This document shows, piece by piece, positions 16,566-26,058 of a DNA stretch of 64,000 bases. Source of the stretch: Rubrobacter calidifluminis (GTDB taxonomy: Bacteria > Actinomycetota > Rubrobacteria > Rubrobacterales > Rubrobacteraceae); NCBI RefSeq assembly GCF_028617075.1, contig NZ_JAQKGV010000008.1, positions 1-64,000 on the forward strand, read 5' to 3'. Under the pieces are notes generated by a model. It saw only the letters and a list, made by a program, of their open reading frames with translations. It was not told where the DNA came from and did no database searches. A program made the position numbers and the translations under genes. The stretch's first letter is position 1. Each line of letters begins with the position of its first letter.

Positions 16566-18858
16566 CTCTGCCGTAGACCTCCCGCGCGATGAGGCGGGCG
16601 TAGGCCCGGGCCCCCGCCGGCCTGAGGTGTATCCCGTCGCTCCAGAAGAGGGCGGGCCGGTTCTCGCTGTAGGAGCGCCAGTCGACCACCGAGGCGTTAC
16701 CGTAGCGGGAGGCGCCCTGGGAGATTACCTGGTCGTTGGGCTCCTCCCAGGGGCGGGGAACCTTGTCGTTCACGAAGACGACCCGCCTGGAGGGTCCGGC
16801 GATGCGCATGATCTGGTCGAACTGCTCCGGCGTGATGGGGCCGTTGTTCCCGATGGCGACTATCACGACGCGGCCCAGGGTGCCCGAGGCGCGCTCGCGC
16901 TGCAGGATCGAGATCGCCCGCTGCACCTGGAGCCCCTCGATCGCGTCTATGCGTATCCCGCGTCCGAGCTGCAGCTGCAGCTCGCGGGCGGCGCCGAGCA
17001 TCACCGAGTCGCCGACGGCGCTTATCTGGGAGGGACTTATCCTGTGGGGGTGCCCCGGATGCTTCGCTGGCTGGCGGACTGCTCTGCGACCATCCTGTGC
17101 GCCGGACGGTCGGGCGCGCTCCGAGCCCGCCGGGGTGTCAGGGCCGGTGTGTACCGACCGGACGGCCAGGTAAGAGGGCGCCTTCGGCTCCCTCGCGTTT
17201 ACGGCGGCTACCACCAGCACGAGGCAGCAGCCGAGAAAGAGCGAGCAGGCCGTCGCGTAGCCGGTGGCGAGGCGGCGGCGTCTCGAACCACCAGACTCGC
17301 GCAGACGGGCCAGCGCCCGCCCGAGAGCCCCACGCCTTATCGGGGTCTCGACGAACCGGTAGGAGAGGTCTGCGAGCAGCACGGTTACCCCGAGGCGCAG
17401 TGCCAGCAGCGGCCATCCTCCCATCGGGACGTCGAGGGCGGGGCGTGTCATGTCGAAGACCGGCCAGTGCCAGAGGTAGATGCTGTAGGAGCGCAGCCCG
17501 ACCCATCGCAGGGGCTCCCAACCGAGCATCCTGGTCCCGAATCGGGACCTGGGTTCGACCGCGACGGCTATGACCCCGAGCGTGAGCAGGGAGACGAGGG
17601 CGAAGCCTCCCCGGTAGAGAAACGGTTCGAACTCCCCGATCAGTAGCATCGAGACGATCGTGGCGCCCAGGAACGCGAGCCCGGTGAGGTCCAGTGCGAG
17701 AGGTGGGAGGGTGAGACGCCGGCGCCAGGCCGGAATGCTGAGGAACCCTCCCGGCTCGTGGAGCCTGCCCGGTGGGCGCACGAAGGCCAGCGCAGCCCCG
17801 AAGAGGAGCTCCGCCGCGCGGGTGTCGGTGCCGTAGTAGACCCTCGAGGGGTCCGCGTCCGGGCTGTAGAGGAGCCCCATCCACACGCTGGAGGCCACGG
17901 CCAGGAGCAGGGCCAGGAAACCCATCCCCCGTCTTCCCGCGAGCCTCATCCCGACGAAGAACAGGACGGGCCACACCAGGTAGAACTGCTCCTCCACCGC
18001 CAGCGACCACAGGTGCTCGAAGAGCGAGGGTCTTCCCACGGACTGGAAGTAGGACTGGTGGCTGAAGACGAAGTACCAGTTGGTCACGTAGAAGAAGGCC
18101 GCCAGAGCATCGTAGCGTAACCGGGACAGCTCGTCCGGGAGGAAGACCGCTGCGAAGGCCAGCGTCACGAACAGCAGCGTGTACAGGGCGGGGAGCAGCC
18201 TCCTCGCCCGCCGCGCCCAGAACGAACCGAGGCTTATCCGCCCCTGCCTGCCCCACTCGGAGAGCAGCAGGGAGGTTATGAGGTACCCGCTCAGCACGAA
18301 GAAGACTGTGACCCCGAGAAACCCTCCGGGTATCCAGGAGAGGTTCGCGTGATAGAGGAGGACCGCCGCCACAGCGATGGCCCTCAGGCCGTCGAGGCCC
18401 GGCAGGTAGGGGAGCGTCCCGCTCTTGCCGCTCGTGCGCCCGGGATGGTCGGCGGGAGGCCGGCCATCCCGGGGCCTGGCGGGCGCCTCCGCTTGCGTGG
18501 TGAAGCGTGCCCGGCTGCGGCCGAAGGAGAGCTCGTCGCCGTTTCTCAGGGGCTCCCGGTCTATGTGGATACCGTTGAGGAGCGTGCCGTTGGACGAGCC
18601 GAGGTCTTCCAGGTAGAAGGAACCGTCGCGGCGCGAGATCCAGGCGTGGTGCCGCGAGACGTAGGGGTCTGGGATCACCACGGTGTTGCTCTTTGAGCGG
18701 CCTATCGTCCAGGGCCCCCTCCCCTCCAGCCGGTGGATGCGGCCGTCGACCTCCAGCCGGACCGCCTCCCCGGCGCCGCCCCCCTGGTTCAAGAGCCTGG
18801 TGAGACGCCCGTCGCCTATCCTTTGCCGGAAGTTGATGGGACCGGGCGTACGGGACAC
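16522..18858 (-). CDS. FHA - acyltransferase 3 - SGNH hydrolase fusion
   Basis: This 778-residue protein has three parts. Residues about 35-120 form an FHA phosphothreonine-binding domain (GRSKSNTVVIPD, VSRHHAWI, SSNGTLLNG). Residues about 150-520 form a membrane acyltransferase-3 domain (LPGLDGLRAIAV, FFVLSGYLIT, VEEQFYLVWPVLF) with about ten helices. Residues about 630-778 form an SGNH esterase (AVGDSVMLGA block, then DGIHLRPAGARAYA). OafA-like acyltransferase-SGNH proteins O-acetylate cell-wall or surface glycans. An N-terminal FHA domain on the cytoplasmic side is unusual and suggests Ser/Thr kinase control. Confidence 0.9.
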   Translation of the reverse strand: MSRTPGPINFRQRIGDGRLTRLLNQGGGAGEAVRLEVDGRIHRLEGRGPWTIGRSKSNTVVIPDPYVSRHHAWISRRDGSFYLEDLGSSNGTLLNGIHIDREPLRNGDELSFGRSRARFTTQAEAPARPRDGRPPADHPGRTSGKSGTLPYLPGLDGLRAIAVAAVLLYHANLSWIPGGFLGVTVFFVLSGYLITSLLLSEWGRQGRISLGSFWARRARRLLPALYTLLFVTLAFAAVFLPDELSRLRYDALAAFFYVTNWYFVFSHQSYFQSVGRPSLFEHLWSLAVEEQFYLVWPVLFFVGMRLAGRRGMGFLALLLAVASSVWMGLLYSPDADPSRVYYGTDTRAAELLFGAALAFVRPPGRLHEPGGFLSIPAWRRRLTLPPLALDLTGLAFLGATIVSMLLIGEFEPFLYRGGFALVSLLTLGVIAVAVEPRSRFGTRMLGWEPLRWVGLRSYSIYLWHWPVFDMTRPALDVPMGGWPLLALRLGVTVLLADLSYRFVETPIRRGALGRALARLRESGGSRRRRLATGYATACSLFLGCCLVLVVAAVNAREPKAPSYLAVRSVHTGPDTPAGSERARPSGAQDGRRAVRQPAKHPGHPHRISPSQISAVGDSVMLGAARELQLQLGRGIRIDAIEGLQVQRAISILQRERASGTLGRVVIVAIGNNGPITPEQFDQIMRIAGPSRRVVFVNDKVPRPWEEPNDQVISQGASRYGNASVVDWRSYSENRPALFWSDGIHLRPAGARAYARLIAREVYGRASLRSGSSGSARSG

Positions 18859-19094
18859 GCTCGCTCCTTCAGGCTCTGGACCGGATCATCCACGACCTCG
18901 CCGGGAGGCTGGGAACGACGCGTTGTGCTGGCGGGAAAGCCTGCCTGTGCATGCGCTGCGTATTCCGCGTTCCACTGCCGCTACATCCTCCCTCGTCGCG
19001 CAGGCGATGGGAAAAGCTTACCAGAGCGAGCAGGGTTCGGCCACGCGAATCGGCTGGTCCGGCGATATCGTGGGTTTCGTGCTAAAAACACACC

Positions 19095-19433
19095 ATGGAA
19101 GGTAGAGAGAGCCGCGCCGAGACCTTTCGCAGGCTGCTCGAGCGTGACCCGGAGAACCCGATGGTCCTCTGCTCGCTCGGCATAGAGCTCTTCAAGGAGG
19201 AGAACTATCCGGAGGCGAGGGAGTGCTTCCGGAGGGCGATCGAGAGCAAGCCGGACTACTCGGTGGCCTACAGGATGCTGGGCCGTACGCTCTACGAGCT
19301 GCACCAGGATGCCGAGGCGAGGGAGGTCTTCGAGAGAGGCCGCGAGGTGGCCGAGAGAAACCGCGACCTACAGACCGTGAGGGAGATAGACGTCTTCCTG
19401 CGCCGCCTCCGGAAGAGGCTGGAGGGGCCCTGA
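19095..19433 (+). CDS. tetratricopeptide repeat protein
   Basis: The 112-residue soluble protein contains about two and a half TPR units: NPMVLCSLGIELFKEENYPEARECF, followed by YSVAYRMLGRTLYELHQDAEAREVF, given here as consensus blocks around residues 20-90. Such proteins are protein-protein adaptors. The ATG at 19095 is the only sensible start. It is divergent from the FHA fusion gene, with 236 bases between in which I see no gene, and precedes the next ORF by 15 bases. Confidence 0.8.
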   Translation: MEGRESRAETFRRLLERDPENPMVLCSLGIELFKEENYPEARECFRRAIESKPDYSVAYRMLGRTLYELHQDAEAREVFERGREVAERNRDLQTVREIDVFLRRLRKRLEGP

Positions 19434-19448
19434 GCGGCTGACCTTCCG

Positions 19449-19904
19449 ATGTCTGACCTCGAGGTGACGATCTTCGTGGACTACGAGAGCCCGCTGGCCC
19501 GCCGGGTGGCCGGGGACGTGTGGTCCGGGCTGGCGCGGGCCGCCGGGGAGGGGGGAGCCAGCACGAGGGGTTTCTGGGAGAGCCTGCGCGGCCACGATGG
19601 CCCGGGATCCTCCAGGGGAGCGCGGGTGAGGATCTTCGTGATCGGGCAGGACGAACCGGAGACGGTGGAGGAGGTGGCAGGGACTGTCTCCCCCGGGGCG
19701 GAGCTCTACGGCGTCGTCGTGGCGGTGCCCGACCGGCCGAGCCCGCTCGCGGGGCCGCTCCTCTACCAGGCGGTCGGGAGGCTCGAGGAGGCGGGCGTGA
19801 GGCCCGGGTCGGTCGAGCCCGCGCTGTTGCATGCGGTCCCCGAGGAGGGGGAATCCTACGCCCGGCGTCTGCTGGAACGGCTGCGGAGCCCGAAGCTCCG
19901 GTAG
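19449..19904 (+). CDS. conserved-looking hypothetical protein, 151 residues
   Basis: ATG at 19449 follows the TPR gene closely, so the two are probably cotranscribed. The product is a soluble alpha/beta protein: strands such as LEVTIFVDYE, VRIFVIGQDE and LYGVVVAVPD alternate with helices. I do not recognise the family. There is no signal peptide, membrane helix or obvious catalytic motif. Codon use matches the neighbourhood. Confidence 0.6.
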   Translation: MSDLEVTIFVDYESPLARRVAGDVWSGLARAAGEGGASTRGFWESLRGHDGPGSSRGARVRIFVIGQDEPETVEEVAGTVSPGAELYGVVVAVPDRPSPLAGPLLYQAVGRLEEAGVRPGSVEPALLHAVPEEGESYARRLLERLRSPKLR

Positions 19905-19905
19905 A

Positions 19906-20103
19906 TCAGAGACCCCTCTCGATGACCTTCACCTCGGAGAGGGCGGTCTTGAGCCGGGCCCCGGTGCTCCTCCGGTATTCCCTTACGGCCTCGGTTCCCT
20001 TCCCCTCTTCCAGCAGCCGTAGCACGCGGGCCCGGGCGGCCTCATCCAGCGGCGCCTGCTCCCTCCCGCCGAGATAGACGCTGAGCGTCTTCCAGAACCC
20101 CAC
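19906..20103 (-). CDS. small protein with a ribosomal L7/L12 C-terminal-like motif
   Basis: The 65-residue product contains LLEEGKGTEAVREYRRSTG and ALSEVKVIE. This matches the pattern of the L7/L12 C-terminal domain (KIxAIKxxRxxTGLGLKEAKxxVE) found in many small stand-alone proteins. An N-terminal aromatic segment FWKTLSVYLGG precedes it. It converges with the hypothetical gene, one base apart. Function unknown; it is unlikely to be the ribosomal stalk protein itself. Confidence 0.6.
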   Translation of the reverse strand: MGFWKTLSVYLGGREQAPLDEAARARVLRLLEEGKGTEAVREYRRSTGARLKTALSEVKVIERGL

Positions 20104-20204
20104 GTGCCGTCCCCTTTCTCAGACGATGTTCCGGGCGCGAAAGCCATTGTAGCGTTCGTTTCCCGGGGGGGGTTAAACCTTCGTAACCGGAGCGTCAGGC
20201 TCGT

Positions 20205-20990
20205 GTGACGCCTGCGGGTACCCGGCCGCGGATTGTGCGAGACTCTCGGGCTGCAGGCCCACCATGGAGCAGGAGCGTCGCGTTGTTCGGAGAGCTGTTC
20301 GCCGGACTTTTGGTGACGGCATTCTTTGCCGGCATGGCCTACGCGCTCGGGATGATAAGCACCTCGGGAGCCGTGGGAGGCTTCGTCGTCGGGGTTCTGG
20401 TCTACGCGTCCTTGGGCTGGCGGGGTTTCGCCGTCCTCGCGCTCTTCGTCGTCGGGGGGTCGGCGCTGACCAGGGTCGGCTACCGGGTGAAGCAGATACG
20501 CGGTACGGCCGAGGGCCGCGGCGGGAGGCGCGGGGCGCGGAACGCCTTCGCCAACAGCGTTGTCGCGGTCGTCTGTGCAGGGCTCGCCGCCGCGACCTCG
20601 CGTCAGGAGCTCTTCGCGGCGGCGTTCGTCGCCTCGCTGGGGGCGGCCTTCGCCGACACCGCGGCCTCCGAGGTCGGACCGCTCTTCAGCGCCACGCCGC
20701 GCAGGATAACCACCCTCGAGCGGGTCCCGGCCGGGACCGACGGCGCCGTCTCGCTGCCGGGAACTTTAGCCGGGGCGGGTGCGGCACTGCTCACCGCCGC
20801 GTTCGGGCTTTCGCTCGGGCTCCTCGGCTCCCCCTCCGAGGCGGCCGGCGTCGCGCTGGCCTCCTTCGCCGGGATGCTCGCGGACAGCCTCGTCGGGGCG
20901 ACCCTCCCCGGGCTCGGCAACGAGCTGACGAACGTCGCGTGCACCCTCGTGGGGGCTCTGGTGGGGCTTTCTCTGGTCGCAGCCGGGTGA
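20205..20990 (+). CDS. DUF92 family integral membrane protein
   Basis: This hydrophobic protein (up to 261 residues) has about six membrane helices and the DUF92 hallmarks: a GGxxxG-rich N-terminal helix region, NAFANSVVAVVCAG, and FADTAASEVGPLFSATPRRITTLE. In plant relatives (VTE6) this family phosphorylates phytyl phosphate; bacterial roles are mostly untested. The listed GTG start gives a polar 25-residue leader, so initiation near the TTG at 20285 is also possible. Confidence 0.75.
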   Translation: MTPAGTRPRIVRDSRAAGPPWSRSVALFGELFAGLLVTAFFAGMAYALGMISTSGAVGGFVVGVLVYASLGWRGFAVLALFVVGGSALTRVGYRVKQIRGTAEGRGGRRGARNAFANSVVAVVCAGLAAATSRQELFAAAFVASLGAAFADTAASEVGPLFSATPRRITTLERVPAGTDGAVSLPGTLAGAGAALLTAAFGLSLGLLGSPSEAAGVALASFAGMLADSLVGATLPGLGNELTNVACTLVGALVGLSLVAAG

Positions 20991-21131
20991 TATATTTTGC
21001 CTGTATGGGAAGCAGGAGCTTCAGAGGGCATCGCGAGGTCGAAGACCGACTATAACACCTGCGCGCCTGTCCCCCGTTTCGAGCCCGCAGAACGACCACG
21101 CACGAGCATCGTCCCCGAAGGAGTTTCGACC

Positions 21132-23573
21132 GTGAGCGAGGTGTCGGTAAAGAAAGAATACGATCCCGGCGCGATAGAGAGCCGCTGGCGCAGGAGGTGG
21201 GCCGAGAGCGGCCTCTACAAGACCGACGAGGATCCGGGTAAGCCCAAGCACTATGCGTTGACCATGCTTCCCTACCCGAGCGGGGATCTGCACGTCGGGC
21301 ACTGGTACGCGATGACCCCCTCCGACACCCGGGCGCGCTTCATGCGGATGCGCGGCTACCGGGTCTTCTTCCCGATAGGCTTCGACGCCTTCGGGCTGCC
21401 GGCGGAGAACGCGGCGATAAAGCGCGGCATCCACCCCCGGAAGTGGACCTACTCGAACATCGAGAACATGCGGGGGCAGCTGCGGCAGATGGGCACGATG
21501 TTCGACTTCGACGCCGAGGTCGTGACCTGCGAGCCGGAGTACTACCGCTGGAACCAGTGGTTCTTCCTCAAGTTCTACGAGCGGGGGCTCGCCTACCGCA
21601 AGAAGGCGCCGGTGGACTGGTGCCCCTCGTGCAACACCACGCTCGCCCGCGAGCAGGTGGTGGGCCCCGACCGGCGGTGCGAGCGCTGCGGCACCCCGGT
21701 CATAAAGCGCAACCTCACCCAGTGGCTTTTCAGGATCACCGAGTACGCCGACGAGCTTCTCGACTTCTCGAAGATAGACTGGCCCGAGCGCGTGAAGACG
21801 CTGCAGACTAACTGGATCGGGCGTTCCGAGGGGGCGGAGATAGAGTTCGAGATAGAGGGCTACGGCCCCATCACGGTCTTCACCACCCGTCCGGACACCG
21901 TCTTCGGGGCGACGTTCATGGTGCTCGCCCCGGAGCACGAGGCGGTCGAGAGGATAACCGCGCCCGAGCGCGCCGCGGAGGTGCGCGCCTACGTCGAGGA
22001 GGCCGCCCGGATGAGCGAGATAGATCGCACCGACATCACGCGCGAGAAGACCGGCGTCTTCACCGGGGCCTGCGCGACGAACCCGGCCACCGGGGAGAGG
22101 ATCCCGGTCTACATCGCCGACTACGTGCTCCTCGGCTACGGTACGGGCGCGATCATGGCCGTCCCCGCCCACGACGAGCGGGACTTCGAGTTCGCTACGA
22201 AGTACGGGCTGGAGATACGCCCGGTCATAGCCCCGCCCGAGTGGGATGGATCTCCTCTCGAGGAGGCCTACGCCGGTGAGGGGACGATGGTCAACTCAGG
22301 GCCCTTCGACGGCACCCCGAGCGGGGAGGGCCGGGAGAAGGTCACCCGCTGGCTCGAGGAGCGGGGGGCGGGGAGGCAGGCAGTCAGCTACCGTCTGAGG
22401 GACTGGCTCATTTCCCGCCAGCGCTACTGGGGCACCCCGATCCCGATCGTCTACTGCGAGGGGTGCGGGACGGTGCCGGTGCCCGAGGAGGACCTGCCCG
22501 TCCTGCTGCCGGAGGACGCGGAGTTCACCCCGACCGGGGAGTCGCCGCTCAAGCGCGACCCGGACTTCTACAACACCACCTGCCCCCGCTGTGGCGGCCC
22601 CGCCACGCGCGAGACCGACACGATGGACACCTTCGTCGACTCCTCGTGGTACCAGTACCGCTACCTCTCGCCCCACTACGACGAGGGGCCCTTCGATCCC
22701 GAGCAGGGGAGGAAGTGGCTGCCGGTCGACCAGTACACCGGTGGTGTCGAGCACGCGGTGATGCACCTGCTCTACACGCGCTTTTTCACCAAGGTGATGC
22801 GCGACATGGGGCTCGTGGACTTCGACGAGCCGATGGTGAGGCTCTTCAACCAGGGTGAGATCCTCGGCCCCGACGGCAACCGGATGAGCAAGAGCAAGGG
22901 CAACGTCGTGAACCCGCAGGAGTGGGTGGACCGCTACGGATCTGACGTGCTGCGGTGCTTCTTGATGTTCATCGGGCCCTGGAACGAGGGCGGTCCCTGG
23001 GACGGGCAGGGGATCGAAGGCGTCGCCCGCTGGCTGCGCCGGGCGCACTCGCTGGTGGTCGAGGGCGAGCCCTCCGGGGCGGAGGCGGACCCGAAGGAGC
23101 TTCCCCGCCGCACGAGCCGGCTCGTCAAGCGGGTCACCGAGAACCTGGAGACCTTCCGGTTCAACACCGCGATCGCGGCGCTCATGGAGCACACCAACTA
23201 CCTGCTCGCGGTGCGCGGGCGGGTGGATGAGGAGGAGTGGGCCTCCGCCCTGCGCGACTTCGTGCTGGTCCTGGCGCCCTTCGCACCGCACCACGCCGAG
23301 GAGATGTGGGCGGAGCTGGGCCAGCCGTACTCGGTGCACCAGCAGAGCTGGCCGCAGTGGGACGAGGAGCTGGTCGCAGAGGAGGAGATCACGCTCGTCG
23401 TCCAGGTCAACGGCAAGCTGCGCGACCGCATCCGGGTCCCGGTCGACGTCTCCGAAGAGGACGCCCGCCGGCTCGCGCTCGAGAGCCCGAAGGTGCGCCA
23501 GCACGTCGAGGGACGTGAGATCAGAAAGTGCGTCTACGTGCCGGGGCGCGTGGTGAATCTGGTGGTGGGTTAG
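21132..23573 (+). CDS. leuS: leucyl-tRNA synthetase
   Basis: LeuS charges tRNA-Leu. The 813-residue protein has the class I HIGH variant HVGH in YPSGDLHVGHW and the KMSKS motif as NRMSKSKGN. It also has a zinc-ribbon WCPSCNTTL...CERCGTP and the CP1 editing domain with TTRPDTVFGATF and MAVPAHDERD. I start it at the GTG at 21132, eight bases after AAGGAG; the frame is open 45 codons further up, but that stretch shows no homology. No T-box leader signature is visible upstream. Confidence 0.97.
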   Translation: MSEVSVKKEYDPGAIESRWRRRWAESGLYKTDEDPGKPKHYALTMLPYPSGDLHVGHWYAMTPSDTRARFMRMRGYRVFFPIGFDAFGLPAENAAIKRGIHPRKWTYSNIENMRGQLRQMGTMFDFDAEVVTCEPEYYRWNQWFFLKFYERGLAYRKKAPVDWCPSCNTTLAREQVVGPDRRCERCGTPVIKRNLTQWLFRITEYADELLDFSKIDWPERVKTLQTNWIGRSEGAEIEFEIEGYGPITVFTTRPDTVFGATFMVLAPEHEAVERITAPERAAEVRAYVEEAARMSEIDRTDITREKTGVFTGACATNPATGERIPVYIADYVLLGYGTGAIMAVPAHDERDFEFATKYGLEIRPVIAPPEWDGSPLEEAYAGEGTMVNSGPFDGTPSGEGREKVTRWLEERGAGRQAVSYRLRDWLISRQRYWGTPIPIVYCEGCGTVPVPEEDLPVLLPEDAEFTPTGESPLKRDPDFYNTTCPRCGGPATRETDTMDTFVDSSWYQYRYLSPHYDEGPFDPEQGRKWLPVDQYTGGVEHAVMHLLYTRFFTKVMRDMGLVDFDEPMVRLFNQGEILGPDGNRMSKSKGNVVNPQEWVDRYGSDVLRCFLMFIGPWNEGGPWDGQGIEGVARWLRRAHSLVVEGEPSGAEADPKELPRRTSRLVKRVTENLETFRFNTAIAALMEHTNYLLAVRGRVDEEEWASALRDFVLVLAPFAPHHAEEMWAELGQPYSVHQQSWPQWDEELVAEEEITLVVQVNGKLRDRIRVPVDVSEEDARRLALESPKVRQHVEGREIRKCVYVPGRVVNLVVG

Positions 23574-23628
23574 CCTCTACGGTCGCAGGCGGCCCTTTCC
23601 ACGTCTGATCCCGGCGCCGGACGCGATT

Positions 23629-23658
23629 TTGTCCCGCCGTACCGTGGTGTAGTATGCT
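23629..23658 (+). promoter_or_regulatory. promoter of the adenine deaminase - hpt unit
   Basis: TTGTCC (23629-23634) and TATGCT (23653-23658) are 18 bases apart, 30 bases upstream of the ATG. No IclR-type palindrome is visible here, unlike the other purine promoters in the window. Confidence 0.5.
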
Positions 23659-23687
23659 GCCGGGCCTGACGGAAGGAGAGTGGAGCG

Positions 23688-25514
23688 ATGGAGGAGTCCG
23701 GCAGGAGAAGGCCTCTCTACGAGATGACCCGGGAGCTGGCGGCGACCGCGATGGGCGAGCTTCCCGCGACGCTCGTCGTCCGCGGTGGCACCCTCGTCAG
23801 CGTGACCTCGGGCGAGGTCGTCCCGGGGATGGACGTCGCCGTGCAGGGGCCGCGCATCGCCTACGTCGGCCCCGACGCGGGGCACACCATCGGGCCGGAC
23901 ACCCGGGTGATAGAGGCGGAGGGGCGCTACGTCGCGCCGGGGTTCCTCGACGGGCACTGCCACATCGAGAGCAGCCAGCTCACCGTCGCCCGGTTCGCGG
24001 AGGCGGTGCTCCCTCTGGGCACCACCGGCGGTTTCTTCGACGCGCACGAGATCTCTAACGTGCTCGGCCTCGAGGGCCTGAGGCTGATGCTGGAGGAGGC
24101 GCGCACCACGCCGCTGGCGGCCTACCTTGAGGTCGCCTCCTGCGTTCCCTCGACCTCGACGGACCTGGAGACGCCCGGAGCGGTCCTCGGCCCGGAGGAG
24201 GTCGCCGAGGCGATGGGCTGGGGGGAGGACGTGATCGCGCTCGGAGAGGTCATGAACTTCCCCGGGGTCGTCTTCGGCGACGAGAAGATGCACGGTGAGA
24301 TAGCGGAGGCCCTGAAGGCCGGGCGGGCCGCCGACGGGCACTTCTGCTGGCCGCCGGACGACCGACGCCTCGCCGCTTACGCGGCGAGCGGCGTGAGCGG
24401 GTGCCACGAGGGGACGACCCCGGAGGACACCCTCTGGCGCCTCAGGCAGGGGATGTACGCCAAGCTGCGGCGCGGCTCGGCCTGGCACGACGTCGCCGCC
24501 ACGATAAAGGCGCACACGGAGATGGGGCTCGACCCGAGGCGCATCCTGCTCGTCACCGACGACCGCAGCCCGGAGTCGATCCTGGACGAGGGGCACATGG
24601 ACTTCGTCGTGCGCCACGCCATATCCCAGGGGGTGAGGCCGGTCGTCGCTTTCCAGATGGCCACCCTGAACACCGCCGAACGCTTCGGCGTCTCACACGA
24701 CGTCGGCAGCGTGACCCCGGGCCGCCGCGCGGACATCATCCTGCTCGACGGCGACCTCGCCGACGTGAGGATCTGCCTCACGGTGGCGGCCGGCGAGGTC
24801 GTCGCGGAGGATGGGAGGATGGTCGCGGAGATCCCGCGGTTCGAATACCCCTCTTTCGCGCTCGACTCGGTGCGGGTCTCCGGTCCCGTCACGGAGGAGA
24901 CGTTCGCCGTGGAGGCGCCCGTCGAGAGCGGCCGGGTGCCGGTGCGGGCTTTCCGGGTGGTCGAGAACCACGTGGAGACACGGGAGGAGCGCGTGGAGCT
25001 CCCGGTCTCCGGAGGGCTCGTGCGCCTCGATCCGGAGCAGGACGTGTGCAGGGCCGCCGTGATCGAACGACATGGGAAGGGCGGCTGGAAGGCCGTCGGG
25101 TTCGTCTGCGGGGTCGGCTTCCGGGAGCCGGCGGCCATCGCGAGCACCGTCGCCCACGACAGCCACAACCTGCTCGTGATCGGGAGCTCCGAGGAGCAGA
25201 TGGCCCGCGCCGCGAGGGCGGTCGTCGGGGCGGGGGGAGGCGTCGCGGTCGCCCGCGGGGAGGAGCTGGTGGTGCATCCGCTGCCGGTCGCCGGGCTTAT
25301 GTCGCCCGACCCCTTCGAGGCGGTGGCGGAGCGCTCGCGAGCGGTCGGCCGGGCGCTCGCCGCGGCCGGCTGCACGCTCAACTACGCCTTCATGACGCTC
25401 TCGCTCCTGGCGCTCGTGGTTCTCCCGGAGCTGCACCTCTCCGACAGGGGGCTCGTCAGGGTGGACGAGGGCGGGTTCCGACTCGTGCCGCTGTTTACCG
25501 GGAAGGAGGCGTAG
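23688..25514 (+). CDS. ade: adenine deaminase
   Basis: This amidohydrolase converts adenine to hypoxanthine plus ammonia. Of its 608 residues, the N-terminal two-thirds hold the metal site: FLDGHCHIESSQLT near residue 85, FDAHEISNVLG, ALGEVMNFPGVVFGD and SGCHEGTTPEDT, then VTDDRSPESIL. The C-terminal domain (FRVVENHVETREE, VAHDSHNLLVIG, ALVVLPELHLSDRGLV) is specific to the adenine deaminase (AdeC) family. The next gene, a hypoxanthine phosphoribosyltransferase 4 bases away, would salvage the product; alternatively hypoxanthine is fed to xanthine dehydrogenase. Confidence 0.93.
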   Translation: MEESGRRRPLYEMTRELAATAMGELPATLVVRGGTLVSVTSGEVVPGMDVAVQGPRIAYVGPDAGHTIGPDTRVIEAEGRYVAPGFLDGHCHIESSQLTVARFAEAVLPLGTTGGFFDAHEISNVLGLEGLRLMLEEARTTPLAAYLEVASCVPSTSTDLETPGAVLGPEEVAEAMGWGEDVIALGEVMNFPGVVFGDEKMHGEIAEALKAGRAADGHFCWPPDDRRLAAYAASGVSGCHEGTTPEDTLWRLRQGMYAKLRRGSAWHDVAATIKAHTEMGLDPRRILLVTDDRSPESILDEGHMDFVVRHAISQGVRPVVAFQMATLNTAERFGVSHDVGSVTPGRRADIILLDGDLADVRICLTVAAGEVVAEDGRMVAEIPRFEYPSFALDSVRVSGPVTEETFAVEAPVESGRVPVRAFRVVENHVETREERVELPVSGGLVRLDPEQDVCRAAVIERHGKGGWKAVGFVCGVGFREPAAIASTVAHDSHNLLVIGSSEEQMARAARAVVGAGGGVAVARGEELVVHPLPVAGLMSPDPFEAVAERSRAVGRALAAAGCTLNYAFMTLSLLALVVLPELHLSDRGLVRVDEGGFRLVPLFTGKEA

Positions 25515-25518
25515 GACG

Positions 25519-26058
25519 ATGGACGGCGTTCCGAAGCCGGGCCGGATCCTCGTCTCCTCCGAAGCGATAGACCGCAGGCTCGGGGAGCTCGGCGCCCGCA
25601 TCACCGCTGACTACCGCGAGAGGAACCCCCTGCTCCTCGTCGGCATCCTGCGCGGGGCGTTCGTGGTGCTGAGCGACCTGATCCGACGCCTCGAGATCCC
25701 CTGCGAGGTGGACTTCATGGAGGTCTCCTCCTACGGGACCGGAACCTCCTCGAGCGGGGTGGTTCGCATCCTCAAAGACCTCGAAGAGGACATAACCGGC
25801 CGGCACGTGCTCATCGTGGAGGACATAATCGACACGGGGCTGACCCTCTCCTACCTGAAAAGATCGCTGCTTGCGCGCAACCCGGCGTCTTTGGAGATCT
25901 TTGCGCTTCTGAGCAAGCCGAGTCGCAGGAGGGTTGAGATAGAGGTGAAGTACCTGGGTTTTGAGGTGCCGGACGAGTTCGTCGTCGGGTACGGCATAGA
26001 CTACGCCGGCTACCACCGCAACCTCCCCGACATCCACGCCCTTCTTGACAGCCCCTGA
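25519..26058 (+). CDS. hpt: hypoxanthine phosphoribosyltransferase
   Basis: This enzyme makes IMP (and GMP) from hypoxanthine (and guanine) with PRPP. The 179-residue protein has the PRPP loop HVLIVEDIIDTGLTLSYL near residue 95 and the early FVVLSDLIRRL and EVSSYGTGTSSSG elements. ATG lies 4 bases after the adenine deaminase stop, so both form one unit. Its stop codon lies within the promoter of the downstream xanthine dehydrogenase operon. Confidence 0.95.
   Translation: MDGVPKPGRILVSSEAIDRRLGELGARITADYRERNPLLLVGILRGAFVVLSDLIRRLEIPCEVDFMEVSSYGTGTSSSGVVRILKDLEEDITGRHVLIVEDIIDTGLTLSYLKRSLLARNPASLEIFALLSKPSRRRVEIEVKYLGFEVPDEFVVGYGIDYAGYHRNLPDIHALLDSP

Noticed and set aside
20997-21131. N-terminal extension of leuS
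   Set aside because: The 45 extra codons show no family similarity, and the GTG at 21132 has a good ribosome site. The stretch is treated as leader.
20991-21131. T-box or leucine leader ahead of leuS
   Set aside because: I looked for the conserved GGTGGNACCGCG sequence and an antiterminator pair and found neither.
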